From Dastarcus helophoroides (taxonomy: Eukaryota > Arthropoda > Insecta > Coleoptera > Bothrideridae), in the NCBI GenBank assembly GCA_028583605.1, contig CM053327.1, positions 29,624,626 through 29,688,625 of the forward strand: a stretch of 64,000 bases of DNA. Reading direction: 5' to 3'. Made by a program: the position numbers and the translations under genes. Below, one piece after another: positions 46,554-58,400 of this stretch. The notes under the pieces were generated by a model that saw nothing but the letters and a program-made list of their open reading frames with translations, did no database searches and was not told the origin of the DNA. The first letter of the stretch is position 1. Every line of letters starts with the position of its first letter.

Positions 46554-48203
46554 TTACAAAGGAATGGTCGGTTCTGTTTCGGCCGTAAAGTGAGCCTTTC
46601 GCAAATTTCGTTGATGCAAGTTTACGGTCTTAAATACTTCAGGTTCTCCTGTCCGTTCAAAAGATTCCTTACACTTGAGCTCATAAAAGTTTTTTGAAAA
46701 TTGTAAAGATACAATTTTTGAGAATAGGACAGTGTTGTAGTTCAACTGACTTGAGTAGGACTGAAAATCTATGAAGTCTTGTTTCTTCATTTGAATTATT
46801 GTGTCGGGGTTTTGTCGGTTTACTTTCAGTAGGAAGCGAAGAAGTGATACCGGGGCATAATATTCTACTTTGTTTAATGACCTTTCTATAGAGCTGTGGA
46901 TGGCATCTACTTCTTGAATACAAGAATGTCCTGGAACAGAAAATTTCATTGTAATATTTGTAGATTTTTGTGGGTTTGAATAAGGTGAGAGAGCATAGCT
47001 CTCAAGACTGTTTCTGTTTTGAGGAACGCAACTATCGCTCCACAAAATTATTTCTGTAAATTCTGGATGGTTTTCCATCATTTTATCCAATATTTTAGAT
47101 TGCCCTTGCCATGTCATTTCCTGTTCTCCCATGTAAAGCCTCGGTCCATATCACACAATAAACTTTTTTTCCGACAGATAGGTGACCAGTCATATTGTAA
47201 ACATTCAATTTGCTCTTATAAAAAAAGTTTTTTATATCTGCCTTTGGGCAAGTAACACGTTTTCGAGATCAAAACATAATATGGGCTTTCCACTTTCCTT
47301 ATCTTTTTGTTTCTGTTCCCTCATGTATTCTTTTTCTTTGAAATGATCTATATGCTTTCTTTCTGAATTTTCATCCACCGTATTCTCTTCTTTCTTCACT
47401 TTCATTTCTTCGCAATATCGCATCTATCTTTTCGTGGTTTATGAAAGGCTATGTTAAAAGAATTGCAAAATATTTTTCTATATACGCAAAATGAAACCGG
47501 AGTTTTTTGATGATCATTTGCATATTCTAAATACAATTCATACAACTGTTTAATGCTCATTTCGCTTTCGAAATATACTTTGTTGTTCTTTTTGCGGAAT
47601 CAAGTTAATATGTAGCTTGACGAAATCACTATCTTCAGGTGATGTTACCCGTTTTTGATTTTTCCCTTGCTTACTTTCACGTAATGTATTGGTCAAGGTT
47701 TTATTTGCATGAAGTGTATAATAAATTGGTTTATGGCTAATACATAACGTCCCAGTGTAAAAAGCTTTGCATACTTGAATTTTATGTCCATTCAACTTAA
47801 AGTAAAACCTAAAGATTCTACGCTTTCTAGAATTTTCATTATTATTGCCGTTTCTTCTTCTCCAAGGAACCTCAACTTCGGTGCTGTTTAAAATATAATT
47901 TTTCTTTTCAGTAGCAGAAAGCAAATAATAATTCTTAAAAAAGTCCTTTCTTTGATTGTCACTTATTTTGCGAGAGCACTTAAATAAGCATTTCTGGATA
48001 CAATCTTTTGTATTTTTAATTTCTTTTGCCGGAACTGCTTTTTTCCGGGAAGAAATATAGTCAAGGTCCCGATCAAATCTTGCTTTTCTCACATTACATG
48101 CCCATTCTGAAATATTGCTCTTTCGTTTTCGTGTCAATATTTGTTTTTGTTTCATCGATTATATCTTCTCTAGAACCAGTAGTTGGATTTTGAGGATTTT
48201 CTG

Positions 48204-48329
48204 CGATATGGTCACCCTCAGAATCCTGGGGACGAGGTTCTTCTTCAGATGCTTCTTCGATTTCTGCGATATGGTCACCCTCAGAATCCTGGGGACGGGG
48301 TTCTTCTTCAGATGCTTCTTCGATCTGAA
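48204..48329 (-). repeat. 63-bp direct tandem duplication in coding sequence
   Basis: The 21-residue unit EEASEEEPRPQDSEGDHIAE(I/N) occurs twice with almost no change, so the duplication is recent. Frame is preserved (63 = 3 x 21). Confidence 0.85.
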
Positions 48330-48607
48330 TTTTATTGTTTACTGAAACTTGTTTTCTCGTTGGAGTCCCTAGTACTGGGATCATAGAACAACCAGGCCGA
48401 CTCCTAAAAAAAATTTAAATGAAAAATATCCCCAACACCAAGATTAGGCTATAACCGAGGCCATTACCTGCTGGAATCAGTTTGTAAATTTGAAGAAGCA
48501 TCTTTACTTGCATCAGATTGCATTTGCAGATTTTTGGATTTGAAATCATGCCTATTATTTAAAGCTCGATTTATGGTTAATTTCTTAATCTCAGAGCAGC
48601 CAGGTTT

Positions 48608-48770
48608 ATTTCTAAAAAACACAAAAACAACCGTTGTTGTTGTGTTTTTTAGAAATAGAATTTTAGAATCTGATTTAACAAGGTATAATATTGTATATTT
48701 TTGGTACGAAAAACAGTTAGCTTAATACCTAGTACCATACCTTCTTAAATCAGATTCTAAAATAGAATTA
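48608..48770. repeat. Nested inverted repeats over a splice acceptor and donor
   Basis: 48608-48656 is a near-perfect hairpin (arms ATTTCTAAAAAACACAAAAA... of about 24 nt). Immediately after, about 48657-48686 (AGAATCTGATTTAACAAGG) is repeated inverted at about 48738-48768. The arms contain the minus-strand acceptor at 48612 and donor at 48740 of the pseudogene's small exons, as if an exon-intron segment had been copied in inverse. Confidence 0.75.
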
Positions 48771-48840
48771 TCACTTTCACTGCTACTGCTACTTGAAAAT
48801 TGGGAAGACTTGGGAATGTCGTAATAGCGGCCGCGAATTT

Positions 48841-49494
48841 TTATTTTAAAAAAAATATTGCTTCAAGCCCCCTAATCTAATTTACAAAATAATTTTCGAT
48901 AAGAACTCAAGAGTTCAATTAGTTTTATTTTAGAAATTTCGAAGTTTCAAGAATAAAGTTGAATACTCGACTTTTTGTTAAAATGCAAATTAGAAACTTA
49001 TTAAATGCGAATTTTAAACAAAAAAAAATCCAAATTTTTCCATATTGTCTCTGATTGTCTGTAACCTTTTTTTAACATCTCATATTGAAACTTAAATTTA
49101 TTTTTGTAAATTCCGAGTTTAAAATTAAAAATTCGGAAAAAAAGATTCACATTTCGAGTCGAAATTACGAAAAAAGGTGTCTAAAATTTGTCTTTACATC
49201 TGTTCTACAGTCATTCCTTCTAGATCTTCAAATGAAGGGGTTAATGGGTTATAAATTAAAAATTCCATTTATTATCAGTAAAGAGAATACAAAATTATTT
49301 TTTACAACATTTTTATCTGGATACACAGTTCAGGATAGGTCTTAAGAGGCAATTATTGGTTCTTCTGAACAACTAAGCACAGTTCCAAAAATGAAAATTC
49401 AGGCAATATAATGATTATGACAGGAAATAATTCAATGTTTTGTTTCGAATGCAATTTTTGATTAACACAACTGCACGCCTTAAAAATTAATCAG
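48841..49494. other. Intergenic between pseudogene and adapter B; no gene seen
   Basis: AT-rich with quasi-repeat words. One open frame at 49085-49345 has no support. Includes the adapter B 3' flank. Confidence 0.3.
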
Positions 49495-52400
49495 TTATAT
49501 TTGTTCTCTGTTTAGAATCACAGCTACCACTTCACCTTTGCCTTGAAGAAGCATTGGGTGGTTCTGATAGTATTCTACAAATTTATCGATAGATGCGAAT
49601 TGCACTAGATTTTCTTCAGCATAAGGAACAATTTCACCACTTTCGGTTTTTTCCAAACCAATGTTGAAGAAATGTTTTGATGTTTTAATGGTTGCTGCAA
49701 TGTGATATTTTTTACTATTACTTGGTCGAAAAATGAAGGAACCATCTTCGGCATTCTGTAGAAGTAGCATCGCTTCTTCTCTTGATATGTTAAAAAAATA
49801 TTTTTTGAAAAAAGAACCTGAAATTATAAAAACTTGTTTTAGTTCAGAGTAATCCTCAGTTATTAAAACTGTGGGATAATGGTATTCGTAATCTTTTTGG
49901 GCTGCACTCGCAAATAAAGTAGATTTTTATGAAGGTTGAGCAAAGAAATTCTTTGGCGCATTTGATATGAAAACATACACTGTATCGAACTATGCAAACA
50001 AAATGGAAATCCCCGAGTTTGTAAAAAAAAAATCCTTGCTTAGTTTAATCTATTACCTTCTGTTTCATTTCCCAGTCCCAAATAATTTGCTGAATTTACT
50101 TCATCTCTTTGTTTGTGGACTGTTTTGTGCATTTGAACATCATCTGGTATTTCCGAGTACAGAAACGATTTTCTCCAATGATTCTGAACAATTTCATCTT
50201 CCGCATTCGTTTTGAAATCTTGTTGCAGTTTCTTGTATTTTAATGCTTTTTCCGCCATTACATTTTCATTTGGTTGCTCGAATGCATTTTCCAGTTGCGT
50301 GCAGCCTCGGTTTACTGAATCCTGCTTGTTTTCTTTAGAAGTTTTGACAGTAATTTTTGTTTTGTCATCGTTTTCTGATATGTATATGTGGCATTTGTTT
50401 AAACTGGAACAACTGCTGCATATGTAGTCCAATTCGATACAATTACCAATTTTTTTTAAATGGTTCACATAACTATTAGGGATGTTTTCCCGTTTTTCAG
50501 TTGTATTTATTTTTTCCTCAAGATTTTTACAGAGGCGCTCTGTGTAAGTTGTTCTCTTCTTGGGTAATGGAGGAGGAGTTGTATCAGTTGTAGTAGTGCT
50601 ATCAGTAGATCCTAAATTCTCAAGTTCGTTGTATTCGTGATTATTTTGGGATTTATTTTTGGTTAAACGTCGAGGCTTCTGAGGTACTTTCCTCAATTGA
50701 GTAACATCGTTCCCCACAAGATTTAGCGTGTTCTCAATTTCAGTAGACACGTATATATTTAGCGATGGTTGCTTAATCTCTTTACTTTTAGATTTAGTAA
50801 ATATTGATTTGATTTTTTCTATAGACGATTTTCGTTCTTCCTTTGCAATTGGATCATTACTTTTTTGGGGTTTTAACGTTACTTTTGGGATAGATTGGGA
50901 AGTTTCGTTAAAATCTGTTTCAACCGAGGAAAATTTACTCAATTCTCTTTTATTCTCCACATCCATAGTTAGGCTTCTTTTTATATTTTTGGGGTGTTCA
51001 TTCATAATCCTTTTGGAGGTAACATCTGTAAATGATTTTCTTGTTTTTAATCTGTTTTCTACATTTGGACTTTCAATTCTTGGAAATTTTTTCCAGCTGT
51101 AAGGTGTGCCTCTGGGTTGGTTTTGGTTTAAATCTGTATTATAATCGTCACTACCATTTTTAATCAAATTCTCATTATTATTTTGTTTCGGGGTTGAATT
51201 TCTGAACATGTTAGAGATTGTAATTTCGTCTTTTGAATTTTTGCTTAGTATGTTTTGTTGTGCCCATTGTTCATTATTTAAATCTAGTTGTTCATACAAG
51301 TTTTGTAGTGGTGATGTGTGATCGCTGTAGGATATGTTGTTCAGATCAGCTGGCCCATTTTCGTCATGTTGTTCTATTTTGGGATAGTTTACTGAAGTTG
51401 AATCGTTATTTAGTAACTTATCATCAGTGTTTAGAGGTTTAGAATGATCAAGTTCATGCTTCATATCACGATATTTATTTAAGAATTTTGTATTACAATT
51501 TGTCTCCCCATTATTAGGGATAATTGTAATCGTTTCCTCGTTTGTAATTTGATTTTTAATTGTTTCTAATCCACGTTGTCCAATTTCGTGGTAACTAACA
51601 TCTTCGTTTTCACTTTCAGTAACATTTTTTTGTCTCAAAACCAGTGAGTTTCCTAATTCCATATAACTTACTTTTTGGGTTCTTCCATTGCAAGTAGTTT
51701 TTTGGGACCAAAAAGTTTTTAGTTCATTAATATCCCCACCTTTTAATTTATTGCCATATCTTTTTTCCTTTTCCATTTGAAGTAAGTTGCTTGGGTTCTC
51801 TGGCCCGTGATATTCTGTTGTCGATATGTTTTTCGTATGACATTTTTGATTGGATCCAATTTCTATAAATGATGAGCTAGTATATTTGATACTTTTGGGT
51901 TGTTCTCGAGTTAAATTTGATTCTTCGATAATCGATTTATTTTCTCCACTAGGCTTGATAGTCTCTATTTTCATCGAATCTTCTACCAAAATATTTTTGC
52001 TGGGCGAAATTGAAATGGCATAGTGCGATTGTTGCGTTTCTTTAAAGTATTTTGGTTTAAAAATTTCCCCAGCATATTTTTTTATTTTGGTGATATTGGT
52101 CCATAATTCTCTTGTTTGCTTCAAAGGTAGACCCCATGTTCTCATCTCAAGTTCCGTAAGGTTCTGCAAAAAAATACTGTCGTTAAACTCACGCATAATG
52201 TTTGAAAGATTTTTTTTTTTTGGTGGAACGGACTGGGCCTTGGTTATCTTCAAGAATTAAAATACAAATCTTGTTCCTTGAAAGAAAGAAAGATTTGTAT
52301 TTCAATTTTTTAAAGATTTAATAGATCTGTCATCGGAAAGTTGATGATATTAAGAACCTGATAACCTCGAAATTTCTTCTCCAAATTTCCATCAAATGTC

Positions 52401-55400
52401 TACAAAAATTAGAAATTTTAGTAAAGTATCTTTTGATATATTTGACTTTTTTTTCGAAATTTTGATATTCTTCTCAAAATTCCTAATTTACGCTTGAAAT
52501 GTTAGTTAATTTTTAGTTAGTTTTTTTAGAAGTTCGACTTTAAACTCCACATTTAGTCTTTCTATAAAAATTACGAATTTTATATTTAGTCCGTCTCTTT
52601 AAATCTCTAAATTTCTAAACTTTTCAACAGAAAAAAATTAAATGTTGAGAAATTTTTATTTGTGAATTTAGTTTCTTTGTTAAAGCTTTGATCTTTGATT
52701 GAATCGAAATTTAGACTTTTGAACTGTTCTCTCTAAATTTAGGAAAAAGTGGCCCAAAATGATCCCTACAGGTATAATGATCGCTACTACTGACGAAGGC
52801 ATCTATCATTATAGTACTTTACTATAATCACCGAAGATATCGCCATTATTTGAACCTTAGCCGCTGAATTTAGAGTGACATGTGGTGAAATATTCCAGAA
52901 AAAGGATTTTTTCAAGTTTTGATGTAAGGTAAGGCAATTAGAACTATGTGTGTGACATTTTAAGTATGGTAAGAATCCTGTTTCTGTATGAGGCATTACC
53001 TAACACAGTGCTTTAGCTAAAATTTTTACTATATGCGATATGTTCAGATGTGATGGACTTTTAGTTAACTTAAGGCATTCCATGCTAAGAACACGCCTAG
53101 CGTGTCCATAGAAGCAATCACTTCGTGCTCAAAACACGCGTTGCGTGAGTAGGACTCAAAAATTCCGTTTAATTCAAATAATGTTACAAAATTGTTCATA
53201 TTTATATCAGCACTCGTTTTTGTTCACTTTTTGATTTGTCAAATTTGACAATTTTACAATCTCTACCTAGCCTTATGCCCAGGAGGACGCAAAAAAATAC
53301 CGATTTTTGAGAATTCAAGGGCAAGATATCTTTTTTTTTAGTCAACAATTTTTTTGGGATAACTGTTTTTTAATCGTAAAAAATTATTGGCACATACTAA
53401 AGTTATGCCCGTTTTTTATTTTTGGTCGTCAAAAATTATTTTGAGGCATTTTTTTATTGTTATCGGCACACACCCTCATCTCCCTCTCTTTTGCTCTTAG
53501 AAACCTAGTTATCCTAATTCTTATGCTATTTATGACTTGAACAATATTTCTAGTGCAATTTTTTAAAAGGATAAGGCTAAGGGGGCATTTATTGCCAGAT
53601 ATATTTTGTTTATCTTTGCTTTGTTATTTTTATGTTCGAAAAAATAACAAACTGGGTTGTGAATAAAGTGAAATGCAATTTCAAAAATATATTATAGTCG
53701 CTGTAGTGCAGGAAAGATAAATTTGGAATTTTGCAAGCTTCCAGAATAGAGCCTCAAGGGGGAGAGTAGCAAACTGGTTTGCTGTGATTGGCTCGCCTAA
53801 CTAATATTTATCTCTTTCTGTTCGTTTTATAAATGTAATTTTTCTCGAAGTGTCATTTTGTTCTAAAAATCTCAATAGGTCTATTTTCCTTACGCTAAAA
53901 ATTTCTTACCTTTATCCTGTCCTCAACGAGTAAGATGTCCCTAAAAGATGGTGACATCGAAATTTTACTAAAATAGCACTTATCACCCAATAATCTTCCA
54001 GTTATCAAATTTTATTGAAGTTTGAGTAGAAAAACATTCCTAAAAATAGTGATCCTCTCTCTGGAAATCGACAGAACCGTTTCAGAGGGAAAATATTGTT
54101 GCTGAAGGAGGAAGATAATCCTAATAAGTAAAGATCCGAATTTTTACTAAAATTGTTTCAATATCTAGATTATTTGTCTGACCTAAAAATGTCCTAGTTA
54201 CCAAGTTTATCGACATTGATAGAGTTCGGACATAAAAATTGTTCTTGAAGGAGGAACATGCCCCTAAAAAATGATGATCCTGAATTTATACTGTTTTCTT
54301 GAACCAAAAAACCTTTAGTTATAAGAGTTTCATCGAAATCGATAGAAACTTTTCGAAGATAAAAGTTTGTTTCTCAATCAGGAAGATGTCCCTAATAATG
54401 GTGACCCCAAATTTTTACTAAAATTGCTAAATTGCATCTACCTAGATCATTTTCTTGACCCAAATATTCCCTAGTCACCAAGTTTCATCGAAACTGATAA
54501 GAGTCGTTGCGGAGATAAAAATTTTACTTGAAGGAAGAAAAGTTCCTAAAAAAACATCTTAAATTTTTACAGATAATTTTTCCAATTCAAAAAAATTTTG
54601 GAATACCGATGCAAATAGAATGCAACTTAGACTAGAGTATGCAGCCCCCTTAGAGTGTATAGTGGGTCATAAGTAACTGAACTATCAACAGTTGAGCCAC
54701 AAACACTTAGCAAAGCGGTTGCTCTCTAGGGGAGCCCCAGAAGACTATAATTTAAATGAACAATAGGCTTAAACATTTATCAGATTTAGAGTTTGGAAAC
54801 CAACGACCGGTTTCGATCTTATTAGATCTCATCAGTTTGATGTATCGAACTCGAATGCTGACAAATATTCCGGCAAATATATATTCAGGGTCCGCCATTA
54901 GTGCGTGAACGGAGGATAGCTCCTAAGCCTGAAAAGATATCAAAATAAAATTGTGTCCAGTGGTTTACATTTATAGGGAGCACATTTTAAAGTTATTTTT
55001 ATTTTATTGTACCAATCATATGCAGAGTATTGATGTAAACTTACTTTTTTTTTAAATGTATATTTTTACATATTTAAATAGCCCTATGAAAATGCAGCAT
55101 ACTAATATAGGTTTTTTTTTTAGAAATTATTGGATTTGCAAACTTTCATTACTCTGCATAACTAAAGAATATAAAACATGTTCATGGTTTATGGAAACCA
55201 AAAGACTATCAATGATTAATTTTGTTGCAAATTTGTTGCACTGAGTGTTTACAAATGATTGCATTTGAGTTCTGTCTCCTGATTTATGATCCTCCATTAG
55301 AAAAACGATCCATCAAAATCCCCATAAACTAAATTATTTTGCTAGATTTTTGAAGGGCTATCCAAATATGTAAAAATATATAAGGTGTTCTATTTAAATA

Positions 55401-58400
55401 GGTAAATTTATATCAACACTCTGTATATGATTGGTACAATAAAATGAAAATAATTTTTATATGTAGTCCTAATATATGTACGTCACTAGGTAAAATTCTA
55501 TTTTGATATGTTCTCAGACTTAGGAGCTATTCTCTGTTCACGTACTAATGGCGGACCCTGTATACTGTAGAATCAACAAATATCCTTCTTATGATCCCTT
55601 ATTACCGCCACCGATTAGTCCATAGAAGAATCTGTGGACAACTCCAACAAGTGTCGTATGCAGCCCAGCTATAGTTGGAGTTGTCCTCAGTTTCTTCCGT
55701 GAACCAATAGGTGGTAGTACTTGGCACATACTTGCCGCAGCTTTGTCAGCATTCGGGTTGAATATACCAAACTGACGAGATCTAATATGATCGAAACCGG
55801 TCTTTGGTTTCCAAACTTTAAATTTGAAAAATGCTCAAACCTATTGGTCTGTGCATTAGGACCGACCGACGTCGGTCAAAATCGATAGAACATACGTAGA
55901 ATCGTTTCAGATATAAATAATATTTGTTCCTCAATAAAAAATAAGTTCCTAAAAAATTAAAAACTGGCGATACCGAAATTTTCCTAAAATTGAACCCGTC
56001 TAGATCATTTTATTGACACAAAAATCCTCCATTTGCCAAGTTTCGTCGGAATCGATAAAGCCATTTCGGAAATAAAAATTGTTCCTGGAGGCCAATGATG
56101 TACCTAACAAAATGCAATCTCAAATTTATATAGTTATTGTTTTCTTAATCCAAAAAACCCTTATTTACCGAATTTCATCGAAATCGATACAACCGTTTTT
56201 GAGACTAAAATTTCTTCCTCAAGGAGCAAGATGTCCCTAAAAATGCTGATATCAAATTTTTACTAAAATGACCTCTATCTATATTATCTTTTTGGACCAA
56301 AAAAACCTTAGTTACCAAGTTTCATCAAAATCGATATAGCCGTTTAGGAGATAAAAAATTTGTTCCTGAAGAATTAAAATGTTCTTAAGAATTGTTGATC
56401 CCGAATTTTTACCAAGACACCTATCTGAATCGTCTTTTGACCTCAAAAAATGCCTAGTTAATAATTTTACCAGAACCGTTAGAGTCGTTTTACCGAAAAA
56501 TGAATATACGATAGTATATACATATAAACAAATTTAACTTATTTAATAGTATAAGATATATCGAGCATCTGTAGTTTTCATACATTTTTGAATCAGCAGT
56601 AAATGGGTTAACCTTGCTTGAGGAAAAATGATTTCCCATAAGGTTGGACGAAATGATCCCAGGATCATTATACCCTCATGTACATTTGTAATGTAGATAT
56701 GTATTTTTTATTTTATGATAATCTTTACAGATATAAAAATTGTTCAAATATATAAGCGAAAGACTTCAAGACAAGCATGGGATGAGGATAAGATGCGCCA
56801 AGCTATACAAGGCGTTAGAAATGGATTACCTTATAAAACAGCGGTGAGACAATTCGAGGTACCGCTAATGAGTTTAAAAAGACGTTGTAAGGGGCAAAAC
56901 AAATTAGCAACCAATCAATTTAAAAAACTTGGTAGCAAAACTAAGTATTTACCGAAGATTAAGAAAAGGAGCTTGTAAAGTACATTGGGGACATGGAGGT
57001 CAGAATGTATGGCCTTACCACTAAAGACGTAAGATCGATGGCATACCAGCTTGCAGAAAAAATGAGATTGATCATCCATTCTCCAAAGAGACAAAACTTG
57101 CTGGTAAAGACTGGTTTACTGGTTTTTGCAATTGGCATCCTGAACTCGGGTTACGATCAGCTGAGGCAACATCAACAGCTCGAGTAATTGAAAAATTGTT
57201 TAAGCTGCTTAAGGACATATTAGCTAAAACACATTTTTCTCCTCATAGAAATTTTAAATTTTTTTATTATTGTGCATAACCAACATTGGAGGACCCAGTC
57301 CTTTTAATACTTGATGGCCACCTTTCACATACAAAGAATTGAAATGTTATTGACAAGGCTCGTTCTAATTATGTAACCATTTTATGTCTCCCCCTCATAC
57401 TAGCCACAAATCACAGCCCCTTGATCCCAGTTTTATGTATCCACTTAACCACTATCATGAGCAGGCTCTTGAAAATTGGTTGACTAATAATCCTGGAAGA
57501 GTGGTCACTGCTTTTCAAATCTCAAAAATTTTTAACATGTCATATATGAAAGCATGTTCACCAATGTATCTTATTAATGGTTTTTTGAAAAGCTGGTATT
57601 GTTCCTTATAACCCAGAGGTATTTTGTGACTTTGATTTTGCAGCTATTGAAGTTACAGACCAAGTTAAATCTGCTATTACAGAAAATGTGTCCCAAAGTC
57701 AAAATAGTAATCACCAGTGGCGGCTCTTAGCCAAAATTAATGGGGGTGCTGCGACAATATTTAGTGTTTTAAAATTTTTAAGATTTCGACTGAAAATTTC
57801 GACATTTTCAAAACGTTACTTTTCGAAAACTTTAGTTTTCCTGACAACGAAAACTTTTGATAATTTCGCGTTTTTTGAAACATTGAATTTTTTTCCAAAT
57901 TTCGACTATATTGCAAAATTTAATTTTTACCATTTGAAAATTCATACTTTTTCTGAAAATGTAAAATTGTTCAAATCTGCACTTTCAACTTTTTAAATTT
58001 TCGACTTTTTTCTAAATTTCATCTTTGTTTATAATTTTTTTTGGAAAATTATAATTTTTTTATTGAAAATTTCGATTGTTAATAATTTCGACTGGTTTTT
58101 ATTGAAATAACATCTGTTTTTCAAAATTTCAACTTTTTTTTTTGCAAAATTTAGATTATTTTTTGATTTTTTTGTTGAAAATTTCGCTACTTTTTAATTT
58201 TCGAAATTCTTGCAAAATTTCGATTTTATTGAAAATTTTGAAATTTTACGAAATGTTTGACATTTTTTTAAATTTTAATTTTTTTGACCTAAAATTTCAA
58301 CTTTAAAAAAATGTTTCACTTTGATTCAAAATTTTCACTACTAAAAATTTAAACTTTTTCCAAAATTTTAACTTCTCAGTATTTCGACTTTTGAAAACCT

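Larger units (their letters stand above)
46554..48840 (-). pseudogene. Decayed gene of an insect-expanded DUF7869-like family
   Basis: Small 5' exons: about 48840-48741 (GRYYDIPKSSQFSSSSSSES), 48611-48468 (RNKPGCSEIKKLTINRALNN), and from 48403 (RSRPGCSMIPVLGTPTRKQ). The body then reads RKRKSNISEWACNVRKARF, CLFKCSRKISDNQRKDFF, SIKQLYELYLEYANDHQKTP, YNMTGHLSVGKKVYCVIWTE, TEIILWSDSCVPQNRNS and KFSVPGHSCIQEVDAIHSSI. These belong to large arrays of uncharacterised insect proteins (DUF7869-like C-terminus, possibly transposon-derived). Successive blocks lie in different frames (shifts near 48160, 47570, 47420, 47230 and 47130), so the copy is broken. The acidic segment has a 63-bp tandem duplication. 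Family assignment is from memory of motif patterns. Confidence 0.6.

Noticed and set aside
44384..48840. One transposon spanning from the G-rich end at 44384 through the DUF7869-like pseudogene
   Set aside because: No complementary end was found beyond the pseudogene, so the link is unsupported.
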